Assembly (NCBI GenBank): GCA_016342495.1
Contig: JAEIOG010000002.1
Span: forward strand, 30,057-94,056
Source of the DNA: Phycisphaerae bacterium
GTDB taxonomy: Bacteria; Planctomycetota; Phycisphaerae; Sedimentisphaerales; SM23-30
Reading direction: 5' to 3'
Length of the DNA: 64,000 nt
A program made the translations under genes and the position numbers. Below are positions 6,857-16,000 of this stretch, in pieces. The notes under the pieces were generated by a model that was not told the origin of the DNA, ran no database searches, and saw only the letters and a list, made by a program, of their open reading frames with translations. How positions within the stretch are numbered: position 1 is the stretch's first letter; the number at the start of each line of letters is the position of its first letter.

Positions 6857-8389
6857 ATGGCAAGAGAAATGCTAATAAATGTGGCCCAGGAGGAAGAGTG
6901 CCGCATAGCTGTCATGGCTAACAGAAGGCTGGAAGAGCTTTATGTAGAACGTTTGGGATCAGCGAGTCTGGTCGGAAATATCTATAAAGGCAAAGTAGTA
7001 AATGTTGAGCCAAGTATTCAGGCGTGCTTCATAGATTTTGGAGTAGGGCAAAATGGTTTTTTACACATCAGCGATGTGCAAAGTTCATATTTAAAACAAG
7101 GTGAAAAGAAAGAGCGAGTTGGCAAGAAAAAGCCCCGCAAAGATCGTCCGCCAATTCAGGACTGTATCAAAAAAGGTCAGGAAATAATTGTTCAGGTGAT
7201 CAAAGAAGGCATAGGGACCAAGGGGCCAACCCTGAGTACTTATCTTTCGATTCCAGGTCGCTTCCTGGTTTTGATGCCGGGCATGAATAAAACCGGAGTA
7301 TCACGTAAAATAGAAGATGAAGATGCTCGAGGTAAGCTTAAGGTTCTGCTGGGCCAGTTGGACCCGCCTAAGGATATGGGCATTATTATGCGTACAGCGG
7401 CGCAGGGTTCAAATAAACGTGATTTGCAGCGGGATATGAATTATCTGCTGAGGCTCTGGAAAAACATGACCAAGAGTATCAAGCACGATCCGGCCCCGAC
7501 GGCATTATATCAGGAATCTGATCTTATTACCCGCACCATACGCGATGTTTTTAATACTTCTATATCAAAAATACACTGCGATAGCGAAGCAGCTTATCAT
7601 AAGGTTCGCAAGTTTCTCTCTATCGCGATGCCACGCAGTCGCAAATGCGTTACGCTTTATAAAGGCGCATCGCCGATGTTCAAGAATTATAAAATTGAAC
7701 AGGAAATCGAACTAATTCAAAAGCGGCATGTTCCGTTGGCATCGGGCGGCTCGATTGTGATTGACCAGACCGAAGCATTAGTAGCAATCGATATCAATAG
7801 TGGCAAATATCGCGAACAGGAAAACGCTGAAACTACGGCATTTAAGATCAATGTAGAAGCAGCCCAGGAAATCGCCCGTCAATTAAGATTGCGTGACCTT
7901 GGCGGCGTGATCGTCATCGATTTTATCGATATGATCGCAGAAAAACATAAACGTGAGGTAGAACGAACATTAAGAGCAGCGGTCAGCACCGACCGGGCCA
8001 GTACCAAGATTCTGCGTACCAGTCAGTTTGGTCTGGTTGAAATGACCCGGCAGCGTATGAAACCTTCGCTAAAGAGCAGCATATTTAAGGATTGTCCGCA
8101 TTGCAAAGGTTCAGGTCTGATTAAGACTCCTGAGTCAATGTCAATTGAGATTATGCGACATATGCAATATGCCATGGAACATGACAGCACAGAATCTATC
8201 GATATCAGAGTTTCGATCGATGTGGCAGCATATTTACAGAACCGCAAGCGGTCATCAATAAGTGATCTGGAAAAGCTGCATAACAAGAGCATTGAAATCC
8301 ATATCGATTCGCTTTTGAGCAATGATGAATATATTTTCACGGCCCGCAATGGCCGGGGAATGACAATAAATTCCCTAAATAGAGATTAG
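6857..8389 (+). CDS. rng: Ribonuclease E/G family protein
   Basis: Endoribonuclease acting on mRNA decay and rRNA maturation. The 510 residues start with an S1-like RNA-binding domain (about 35-125; GNIYKGKVVNVEPSIQACFID and NGFLHISD, with a basic insertion KKERVGKKKPRKDR), followed by the RNase H-like and DNase I-like catalytic part (SGGSIVIDQTEALVAIDINS with the metal-binding aspartates, and GGVIVIDFIDM), and the zinc-link CPHCKGSG near residue 415. There is no long C-terminal scaffold, so RNase G or the short RNase E type fits best. AAAGGA precedes the ATG. A 226-base leader contains a small CGCCA/TGGCG hairpin (6780-6793), and a terminator follows at 8412-8446. Confidence 0.93.
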   Translation: MAREMLINVAQEEECRIAVMANRRLEELYVERLGSASLVGNIYKGKVVNVEPSIQACFIDFGVGQNGFLHISDVQSSYLKQGEKKERVGKKKPRKDRPPIQDCIKKGQEIIVQVIKEGIGTKGPTLSTYLSIPGRFLVLMPGMNKTGVSRKIEDEDARGKLKVLLGQLDPPKDMGIIMRTAAQGSNKRDLQRDMNYLLRLWKNMTKSIKHDPAPTALYQESDLITRTIRDVFNTSISKIHCDSEAAYHKVRKFLSIAMPRSRKCVTLYKGASPMFKNYKIEQEIELIQKRHVPLASGGSIVIDQTEALVAIDINSGKYREQENAETTAFKINVEAAQEIARQLRLRDLGGVIVIDFIDMIAEKHKREVERTLRAAVSTDRASTKILRTSQFGLVEMTRQRMKPSLKSSIFKDCPHCKGSGLIKTPESMSIEIMRHMQYAMEHDSTESIDIRVSIDVAAYLQNRKRSSISDLEKLHNKSIEIHIDSLLSNDEYIFTARNGRGMTINSLNRD

Positions 8390-8411
8390 AGGGGAAACGA
8401 TACTAAAAATA

Positions 8412-8446
8412 AAGCCAGCTCCAATTAAATGGGACTGGCTTTTTTT
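8412..8446 (+). terminator. Intrinsic terminator of the RNase E/G gene
   Basis: AGCCAGCTCC (8413-8422 region) pairs with GGGACTGGCT (8431-8440) around an AT-rich loop, followed directly by a run of seven T (8440-8446). Confidence 0.85.
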
Positions 8447-8480
8447 AATTTTAAATTCAGGCGACGAATCTATCTTTGTG

Positions 8481-8508
8481 GTCCACGCGCTGTCGCTTGA
8501 GGTTATAG
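8481..8508 (+). repeat. 28-bp dispersed repeat, copy 1
   Basis: Begins GTCCACGCGCTG and ends GGTTATAG. It agrees with 45997-46024 at 25 of 28 positions. It lies between the RNase E/G terminator and the 3' end of the convergent acidic-protein gene. Confidence 0.7.
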
Positions 8509-8516
8509 TTGTGTTG

Positions 8517-8975
8517 TTATTGTCTGCCTTCTTCGATAGATGTAGACTCTGCAACCTGTCGATAGCCCAGAGCATAAATAATATCCAGAATTTCAGTATA
8601 GCTAGGAAATGGCCGACGATTAACTTTTTTGTATTCTTCAATGGCTTTAAGGAAAGCGAACTGTTCATCGTTCATTTCGCCCTCTTCGGCACTGCGGCGT
8701 TCGTCGCTGCGGCGTTTACCAGGGCCACGACGTCGTTCCATTTCGACCCGGCGATCATCATTATTTACCCGTCTTTCGGGGCCGGCATAGTCACCAATGC
8801 CATTACGGCGGTCAAAACCACTGCGGCGACCATCACCACGACGATCCTGGTTGTTGCCACGTTTTTCATCAAAATCAATATCATCGAGATTTTCTATGTC
8901 TTCGATATCATCAATATCGTCTAAATCGTCTGTGCTATCATAATCTTCCAGCATTGTGTCACTCATTTCCTGCAT
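8517..8975 (-). CDS. Hypothetical protein: acidic N-terminus, Arg-rich DRR repeats
   Basis: Not a recognised family. Three parts are visible. Residues 1-38 are very acidic with DDIDDIEDIENLDDID repeats. Residues 39-95 are arginine-rich with recurring DRR, ERR and GRR motifs (SGFDRRNGIGDY, GPERRVNNDDRR), a pattern also seen as a short tail on many bacterial regulators. Residues 100-145 form a plausible folded helical domain (NDEQFAFLKAIEEYKKVNRRPFPSYTEILDIIYALGYRQV). The start is supported by GGAGG (8983-8987) seven bases upstream. That ribosome binding site lies within the end of the preceding small gene, so translation is probably coupled. The charge pattern suggests nucleic-acid or ribonucleoprotein binding, but this is inference. 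Confidence 0.7.
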   Translation of the reverse strand: MQEMSDTMLEDYDSTDDLDDIDDIEDIENLDDIDFDEKRGNNQDRRGDGRRSGFDRRNGIGDYAGPERRVNNDDRRVEMERRRGPGKRRSDERRSAEEGEMNDEQFAFLKAIEEYKKVNRRPFPSYTEILDIIYALGYRQVAESTSIEEGRQ

Positions 8976-8977
8976 TT

Positions 8978-9118
8978 TCAGTCCTCCATGTATTGATCAT
9001 TGTCAAAGTTATCTGATAGGTCATGGCCGAGTTCGGGGTCAAAAGCTGAGAAATTTTCGGCTATCTGCAATTCGTCGTCATCGGTGTCATCATAATCAAT
9101 TAGAATCAAAATATTCAT
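8978..9118 (-). CDS. Small acidic protein, 46 residues
   Basis: Reads MNILILIDYDDTDDDELQIA at the start and ends NFDNDQYMED; about a third of the residues are Asp or Glu. Its start overlaps the last 23 bases of the upstream DUF2007-like gene, and its last codons contain the GGAGG used by the downstream gene, whose ATG lies two bases after its stop. This tight packing is the main evidence that it is a real gene. No function can be assigned. The ribosome binding site of its own is weak, so it would depend on coupling. Confidence 0.5.
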   Translation of the reverse strand: MNILILIDYDDTDDDELQIAENFSAFDPELGHDLSDNFDNDQYMED

Positions 9119-9335
9119 ATTCGAGCTCATCGCTCAAATCATTTATGCGTTCGAGGATGTCTCTAGCGTCATCAATTTGATCTTCCGGAACTTTGATAGT
9201 GATTTCATTATCAGCATCAGGGTCTCTTTTAGAGATAATAGCTTCGATGTCATAATCTTCCAGCAATGTCTGAAATTGTCTAGCCTGGGTAAGATTGTCC
9301 GCAATCGTTAGAATTATATAGTCATCATGATCCAT
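9096..9335 (-). CDS. DUF2007-like small protein
   Basis: From the ATG at 9335 the protein is 79 residues: MDHDDYIILTIADNLTQARQ, then FQTLLEDYDIEAIISKRDPD and a C-terminal IKVPEDQIDDARDILERINDLSDELEYE. The pattern of a strand, a helix that handles 'which of two places' (TQARQFQTLLEDYDIEA) and a final 'VPEDQIDDARDIL' helix matches the DUF2007 putative signal-transducing family (ferredoxin-like fold). The longer frame starting at 9413 adds 26 residues without family similarity. First gene of a three-gene minus-strand set with the 46-residue and 152-residue proteins. Confidence 0.7.
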   Translation of the reverse strand: MDHDDYIILTIADNLTQARQFQTLLEDYDIEAIISKRDPDADNEITIKVPEDQIDDARDILERINDLSDELEYEYFDSN

Positions 9336-9710
9336 AATTAAGATATACCTTATTTTGTCAGTTTTTATCAATAAAAAAGCATTCAGCCTAAAACTAATAT
9401 AAGTATAGCCCAAAAAAAAGCTTCGTGCATAATAACCAGCAAAAAAAATATGGTTTTGCTATTGATAGCAACTTTTATATATTCGACCAGTTCCGGGTGT
9501 ATCTTTGATAATTTTTGGTCAAAATATGGTAAATAATAAATTATTCACGGATTTTAGCTGATTATTAAGGAATAACACATATTGTCTAACTTATTGCTTA
9601 GGTTTTTAGTGCGATAAAAAAAATATAGTATATCAATAATTATTGGTATGGGTGTATTTGGTCGATAATGGTTATTTAAGATATATAGTCATATAACAGG
9701 AGAAATATAA
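9336..9710. other. Divergent AT-rich intergenic region
   Basis: 375 bases between the minus-strand DUF2007-like operon and the plus-strand LOG-family gene. It is very AT-rich and presumably holds both promoters, but I cannot single out convincing boxes. No gene, repeat copy or stable hairpin is seen. AGGAG sits just before the LOG start. Confidence 0.5.
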
Positions 9711-10385
9711 ATGCCAATCAAAGAAGACTTTACCCAAGAAACCTGGCGAGTATTTAGAATCATGGCTGAATTTGTTGAAGGATTTGACGAATTAAGCAAG
9801 TTAGGGCCAGCAGTTACGATATTCGGCTCGGCCCGAACCCAACCGGGCACACCATATTATGATTTGGCTGTCGAGACCGCAGCTGCATTTGTCAAGGCAG
9901 ATATGTCGGTAATTACAGGTGGTGGCGGCGGGATCATGGAAGCTGCTAACAAAGGAGCCATCGAAGCTGGTGGTACCAGTGTTGGGCTAAATATAGAGCT
10001 GCCCCATGAGCAAAAGCCCAATGAATACCAGAATTTATCTTTGAGTTTTCGATATTTCTTTGCTCGCAAGACCATGTTTACCAAGTATGCCGACGGTTTT
10101 GTATGTCTTCCGGGCGGATTTGGGACCTTAGATGAATTTTTTGAATCATTAACACTGATTCAAACCCTGAAAATGCATAGATTTCCCGTGGTATTAATGG
10201 GTACAGACTACTGGAAAGGTCTGCTGGAATGGATCGAAAAAGTAATGCTGGCCGGCGGTAATATTTCACCGGAGGATATTGATCTTTATACCTTAACCGA
10301 TGATCCTGGGGTGGCAGTAGATATTATCACTAAAAGCCAAAAAAAATGGATAGAGCCAAATGGAGTAGTTAAAAGAAAAAAATAG
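9711..10385 (+). CDS. LOG-family protein (TIGR00730), nucleotide phosphoribohydrolase-like
   Basis: Rossmann-fold hydrolase of the former 'lysine decarboxylase-like' family; characterised members cleave cytokinin riboside or other nucleoside 5'-monophosphates to base and ribose 5-phosphate. The 224 residues carry TIFGSARTQPG, the SVITGGGGGIMEAANKGA stretch and the diagnostic PGGFGTLDEFFE near residue 140. AGGAG precedes the ATG. The physiological substrate cannot be read from sequence; cytokinin-type activity should not be assumed in a bacterium of this kind. A terminator follows at 10415-10447, so the gene is probably transcribed alone. Confidence 0.88.
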   Translation: MPIKEDFTQETWRVFRIMAEFVEGFDELSKLGPAVTIFGSARTQPGTPYYDLAVETAAAFVKADMSVITGGGGGIMEAANKGAIEAGGTSVGLNIELPHEQKPNEYQNLSLSFRYFFARKTMFTKYADGFVCLPGGFGTLDEFFESLTLIQTLKMHRFPVVLMGTDYWKGLLEWIEKVMLAGGNISPEDIDLYTLTDDPGVAVDIITKSQKKWIEPNGVVKRKK

Positions 10386-10414
10386 TTTCTTAAGAGAAAT
10401 TGGATATACTATCA

Positions 10415-10447
10415 GGTCATGTTGGCAGAAGCTGGCATGGCCTTTTT
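10415..10447 (+). terminator. Intrinsic terminator of the LOG-family gene
   Basis: GGTCATGTTGGC (10415-10426) pairs with GCTGGCATGGCC (10431-10442), with some G-T pairs, around an AGAA loop, followed by five T. Confidence 0.75.
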
Positions 10448-10474
10448 ATTTAGCCAGAGTTATGCTGGGAATTA

Positions 10475-11590
10475 ATGATGGAAGATTTTAGACAATTGCA
10501 TGTTGATGTAGCTTTTGGGCGTTCAAAAGGTAAGATTATCTGGCAGCCCCGAATCACTTGCTGGTATAACGACAAATATTTCAATAATGAAACTTTGCCG
10601 GATGGCTATGAGGGATTATCGTTTTATGACATTTATCGTAAGCTGGGCTGTTCGGCCAGGCTATATGATTTTAATGATTGCTTTATACGCAATGAAGAGC
10701 CAAGGGTTAGAGAATATATTGAAGATTTAGGTAATAATCGACAAAAAAGGACAATAGAAACCCCAGTCGGTCGACAAATTGAAATACTCCAAAAGAGTAA
10801 CCATAACCCAGAGTCGATACGTATTAAATGGGAAGTAGAAACTGAAGATGAACTGAAAGTGGCACTGTGGCGTGAAGAAAATGCTACGTGGCAATGGGAC
10901 CAGCAAAAATACGACAAGCTTTATGCTGAACTTTGCGATTTGGGTGCTCCGACAATATTTATGCCCCGCATGAATGTACAAAATTTATATATTGAGAAAA
11001 TGGGTATTGAAAAAGGCATCTATGCATTATATGATTGGCCCGATACAATAGAAGCGTATTTTAAGGCCAGAAGTTTATCGCATGATATATTAATAAAACT
11101 TATAAATGATTCGCCAATTGAGATAATAAATTTTGGCGAGAATATTCATTCGGCGACATTGACCCCGCGTCTATTTAAAAAGTATCATCTGCCTGAATGT
11201 CAAAGCCGCTGTGAAAAACTCCATGCAGCTAATAAATTTGTCTGTTCACATTGGGATGGGAACTGTCAAGGTCTTTTACAATATGCAGGGGATACCGGAC
11301 TGGATGGTATCGAAGCTATTACGCCAAAGCCCCAGGGCGATGTAACCCTGGAAGAGATAAAAGAGGCATTGGGCGAGGAGATGTTTTTGCTGGATGGAAT
11401 ACCGGCGGTATATTTTGATAAGACATATTCGGAAGAAATTTTGATTAATTGTGTACATAAGTTAATTGGGTTGTTTGCCCCGAAATTAATTCTTGGAATT
11501 TCCGATGAAATTTCTTCGACCGGTGATATAGAACGAGTCAGAATTGTAAAAGAAATCGTTGATGAATATAACAGAAAGCAGCTTTGCTGA
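10475..11590 (+). CDS. Uroporphyrinogen decarboxylase-like (URO-D superfamily) protein
   Basis: Beta-barrel protein of the URO-D/MtaA/CmuA superfamily. Members besides HemE usually move methyl groups to or from corrinoid or act on unknown substrates. The conserved ends INFGENIHSATLTPRLFKKY and the C-terminal ILGISDEISSTGDIERVRIVKEIV support this, and FVCSHWDGNCQGLL carries a His and Cys that could bind zinc as in methyltransferase members. It lacks the N-terminal arginine motif expected of a true HemE, so haem synthesis is unlikely. Two adjacent ATGs are possible starts. It overlaps the next gene, a MATE exporter, by seven bases, suggesting coupled translation and a link to exporting or resisting a small molecule. 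Confidence 0.75.
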   Translation: MMEDFRQLHVDVAFGRSKGKIIWQPRITCWYNDKYFNNETLPDGYEGLSFYDIYRKLGCSARLYDFNDCFIRNEEPRVREYIEDLGNNRQKRTIETPVGRQIEILQKSNHNPESIRIKWEVETEDELKVALWREENATWQWDQQKYDKLYAELCDLGAPTIFMPRMNVQNLYIEKMGIEKGIYALYDWPDTIEAYFKARSLSHDILIKLINDSPIEIINFGENIHSATLTPRLFKKYHLPECQSRCEKLHAANKFVCSHWDGNCQGLLQYAGDTGLDGIEAITPKPQGDVTLEEIKEALGEEMFLLDGIPAVYFDKTYSEEILINCVHKLIGLFAPKLILGISDEISSTGDIERVRIVKEIVDEYNRKQLC

Positions 11591-13029
11591 ATAAAGTTGA
11601 GAATCATTTGTTAAAAAAACTAAAAAAACGCTGGAACGGCCCGGTTGGCTATAAAAAAATATTGTTATTGGCAATGCCATTGATTGTCAGTAGCGGTTCG
11701 CATTCGATTCAGATGTTTGTTGACAGGATATTCCTTGCCAAACTTGACCCAAACATGATGAGCGGGTCGGTAATGGCTGGCATAACCAACTGGACAATTT
11801 TAAGTCTATTTGTTGGTGTGGCAAGCTACACAAATACATTTGTGGCCCAATATCATGGAGCAAAAAAATATAATCAAATTGGCATTGCGATATGGCAAGG
11901 GATATTTTTTGCCACTTTTGCCGGTTTGTTTATGGTTGGAGTCAGCTTCCTGTCGGAAGATATTTTTGCATTTATGAAACATGATGAAAAAATCATTCCG
12001 CATGAGATTATGTATTTCAGGATTTTAACACTTGGTGCCTGGCCTATGCTTTTAAGTAATTCGTTATCATGCTTTTTTAGCGGCAGAGGCAAGACCAGGG
12101 TGATTATGATAACAACATTAATTGGCACCACTTTGAATGTCATTCTGGATTATATATTAATCTTTGGTAAATTTGGTTTTCCGCAAATGGGAATAAAAGG
12201 AGCAGGTATAGCAACAGTTGCTGCGGCGGTGTTAATGAGCGTAATTTATATATGTTTAGTTTTCAACAGTAAGTATCGCCAAAAATACAATATTCTGCCA
12301 AAAAAATATTTCGATCGTGATATATTTACAAGGCTAATGCGTTTTGGTTTCCCAAGTGGTTTGCAAAACACTCTGGACATGATTTCATTTATGACTTTTG
12401 GTCTATACGTCGGTAGACTGGGAGATGTCAAGATGAATGCACACATGTTAGCTTTGCAGGTAAATCTTTTGGCTTTCTTACCGATGATAGGTATGTCGAT
12501 TGCAGTTGCAACCCTGGTTGGTCAATCATTGGGAAGTAATGATCCTAAAAAAGCTCAGACAATTACCTGGCGTGCCGCCCAGATGTCTTTTACATATATG
12601 ACTTTGCTGGCAATCAGTTTTTGTATCATTCCAGATTTATACCTGAATTTATTTAAGAGCGAGCGCAATGCTGATATTTTCGCTGAAATGCTACCCATCG
12701 CCCGACAGCTTTTGATATTTGCAGCACTGATATCTATTTTTGACACCGGAAGCATTATCATGGGCGGAGCCTTGCGCGGAGCTGGCGACACTCGTTTTGT
12801 GATGTGGATGTCGGTTGCGATACACTGGGGTTTACTATTAATACCAAGTATTATTATTAATGCTTGCGGTGGCGGGCTTTACCATTACTGGGCATTTTTC
12901 ACACTAACGGTTTGTGTTTTGGCTATAGCTTTTCTGTGGCGGTTTAATAACGGTAAATGGAAAACAATGCGGGTAATCGAAATGGACGAGCCTGTTACCG
13001 AAGGTTTTGAGCCGCCTGAATACCAGTAG
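11584..13029 (+). CDS. MATE-family multidrug/metabolite exporter
   Basis: Cation-coupled efflux pump of the inner membrane with about 12 membrane helices. Recognisable parts are ILLLAMPLIVSSGSHSIQMF and VDRIFLAKLDP at the start, RVIMITTLIGTTLNVILDY in the middle, and the second-half repeat FGFPSGLQNTLDMISFM, VGQSLGSNDPKKAQ and GALRGAGDTRFVMWM, typical of the family. The start is taken as TTG at 11584 overlapping the upstream TGA; a later TTG at 11608 is possible. The 481-residue length is normal. The substrate is unknown. Its coupling to a URO-D-like gene is unusual. Confidence 0.9.
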   Translation: MLNKVENHLLKKLKKRWNGPVGYKKILLLAMPLIVSSGSHSIQMFVDRIFLAKLDPNMMSGSVMAGITNWTILSLFVGVASYTNTFVAQYHGAKKYNQIGIAIWQGIFFATFAGLFMVGVSFLSEDIFAFMKHDEKIIPHEIMYFRILTLGAWPMLLSNSLSCFFSGRGKTRVIMITTLIGTTLNVILDYILIFGKFGFPQMGIKGAGIATVAAAVLMSVIYICLVFNSKYRQKYNILPKKYFDRDIFTRLMRFGFPSGLQNTLDMISFMTFGLYVGRLGDVKMNAHMLALQVNLLAFLPMIGMSIAVATLVGQSLGSNDPKKAQTITWRAAQMSFTYMTLLAISFCIIPDLYLNLFKSERNADIFAEMLPIARQLLIFAALISIFDTGSIIMGGALRGAGDTRFVMWMSVAIHWGLLLIPSIIINACGGGLYHYWAFFTLTVCVLAIAFLWRFNNGKWKTMRVIEMDEPVTEGFEPPEYQ

Positions 13030-13078
13030 AATAACTCAAACTGACTATCTGTAAGTTTGAAAGTGCGAATATCTACAT

Positions 13079-16000
13079 CTAAAATGAAGTGTTCTCTATG
13101 CCGAACATCACGCCCCCGGCAATATAACCCTGGTTGCGAAAAACTGGAACAGGGAGGAATTGTTTTGGAGTACCGAAAGGTTTGTCGCTGGCGATAGCGG
13201 TGGTTAGGCCAATGAGATAATCGCCATAATTGATTTTCAATTTGGTGCCATTGGCATCTTTAGCTATGAGCTGCTGAATATAATTTAATCGCTGCCGATA
13301 ATATTGCTTTTGGGTATCGGTTACATTAATTTTGTTTTGATTAATGAGTTCAAGTTGGGACTGCTGCAGTTTGAGTTCGGCGTTTAGCAGGCCGATAGCC
13401 TTATCATATTCGGCTGAATTTCTAACCGGAATGGTCGTGCCATTCATATACAGGTCAAATTTATCACCCTGGAAAACCAGGTGATTGTTGCGGGAGCCAT
13501 CGGCTAACTGATCGAATTTACAAGTCATTTTTTGCCATTGGTATTGTGATGTTTTAAGTGAAGGGATAATTTTTTGCATCCAGCCGGGGCCACCAGAGCC
13601 AATGGTTAAGCCATCATTAAGGACGGTTTGGCCTTTGCCAGTCCAGCAATATTCCATATTAAAAACATCATAAAGACTGGTTTGGAAATCATATTTTTCG
13701 CTTACATCACCTTGAAGGATAAGTCCGGGCAGTTTATTTTCGACAATTCGACAAAGCGCGGGGCTGGCCATAAGGGCATTGCTTTGCATAGAATATTTCA
13801 AGATCGGTTTTTCTTCGGCAAGGTCACAATTAATATCGACAGAATAAACACCTGCATTAACACTGGTGATAACACTGCCAAGAAGCTGTTGGTCGGCTAT
13901 GGAAAATTTACCTTTGAGCTGTTTGGGTTGGAGAAAAACTTCATTTTCAGGATCGGTAAAACCCAGGTTGGAAATATTGGCATTAACCTGAATATTACAT
14001 TGCTTGAGATATTTAACTATTGCTTCGGCATTAAAATCTGTGTCAGAGGAATTGGTAAAATCAAGTATTTTTATATCGGCTTGCATCTGGTCAATATCGA
14101 GGTTTTGGCTATTGAGAAAAATTTCTCCGCTCGGATATTTATCAAGTTTATCAAATACAGAAAGATTGGTTAGATGAGCATTTACGTTAACATCATTTTG
14201 ATTTAGCTTAAACTGAAGATTGTCCAACAAGGTCAGGTTATCGCAAAATTTAATCTTATCGAAAGCTATGACGAAATCCTGAGATTTATATTGGCCACCC
14301 AGGGTGCCCATGCAATCAATTGAATGGATATAAAATTCAGGGGGAGAATTATGTTTGACAGTAAGAGCAATATCACCGGAGAGTTGGGTCTGAAAGTCTT
14401 CGACTGGGAAGTTATCGAGCCAACCTATTAAGCTCTGGCCATCGGTTATATTGAAGTTGCAATTATAATTCTGGTCGTCTTTGATTGCTATGGCAATAAC
14501 ATTATCGAGAGCATTGATTTTAATACGGTTTAAGTTAAGTTTTGATTTATTTTTGTCATAGGCGGCATCAAAAGCGATATCTAATTTTTCAGTGGCAGGC
14601 TTATTAAAATGTTGTGGTCCATCTTGAATTTCAAGTTTATGTTTTATCTCAGTATTGGTCAAATCGAGATTAGACTGAATATCAACACTATCGCTATCCC
14701 ATTTAATAATCCCATCAAACTGGGCAGCGCCTTGCAGCTGTGGCAGGTCATCATAGCCAGCGAAAACCAGGTCAAGAATTTGTTCAGATTGGATATTTGA
14801 ATTAACATTAAAATTACCCTCATAAATCGATGTAAAATAATTATAATCATAAACATCGCCAACGGATTCATCCAGATACAAAGAGCCACTGGCACTAAGG
14901 CGGGATTTATCCAGCAGAAAATCGAGCGACAGGCAATTGGCAATGATCATCGGTTGGCTATTGAAAAAACCTGGAAAAATGCAACGCATCAGATCATAAT
15001 TAATTTTAATTTCAAAATTGGTATTAAGTTTGCAAGGCTGTTGAGAAATTTTATTATAGGTATGAAATTCTTGTTTTTTATTTTTGACAATAATATCAAA
15101 GTCAGCTTCGGTTGCGTCAAAACCGAGTTTCGCCTGCCAGTTGTTTGCATGATTGAGTTTAAAACCTAACTTGATTTTACCCGTGAGATTTTCCAGTTGG
15201 TGATCTTTGACTTTTATCGAGCCATCAAAGTCTGGAAAAGCCTGGAAAAGTTTTTCGCAATGGTCGGTTTCTGCAATAAGAGTCGCATCGTAGAATTGAT
15301 AGCTTCCCAGGTTAAAAGGCAGGAGTTGATTTTCTAAATTAATATTGCTGTAAAAATCTTTTCTAAAACAGCCCTTCACATTTAGATTCAGGCCATCGAT
15401 ATCCATTGCTACCTTGCCATTAATATAGCCAATCACTATATTTTCGGTTAAATCAAAATCTATATGAGCTGGAAAATTCATTAACTTGTGGTAGGTAAAT
15501 TTGCCGCTGTTGTCTTGTAAACAAAAATCTGCATTAGTCAAATCGAGTTTGCTATGCAATGTATTTTTTGTGGGGCTTTGCTCAAAATTAATATTCGCCT
15601 GTAAATCTCCATCCAGATTAATTTGTTTGCGAATAAGCATTTTCTGCAAGAAAGGAAATATTTTTTTCAACGAGTCAATATTTTTCAATTCAATATCGGC
15701 GTCGAGCTGGGCAATGTTTTTTTGATCGGTTAGAATCAGCTTATGAGCTTGCAACTGGATATTGCCCTGGCCAACACTGACGTCTGCAGAAATATTCTCA
15801 AAAGTATTTTGATTTGTTGGCCATCGGCCTTGAACATTCATTTTTAGCTGTTGGCCCAGCTCTTTTGCAAAGATAGTTTGGTTTTGATAATATCCATGGC
15901 AGGAACTATCACCGGCCATCACCGCTGAAGCGGCTAAAGTATCATCATGAAAATCCAGATCAAATACCATCGGGCCACCTGCGACGATATTTTCACTGAT

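Noticed and set aside
8478..8924. 148-codon plus-strand open frame opposite the acidic/Arg-rich gene
   Set aside because: It is the mirror of the low-complexity minus-strand gene, which has a perfect ribosome binding site; the plus frame has repetitive hydrophobic sequence only.
13628..14173. 181-codon plus-strand open frame within the AsmA-like gene
   Set aside because: Fully inside a large conserved gene on the other strand; no domain recognised.
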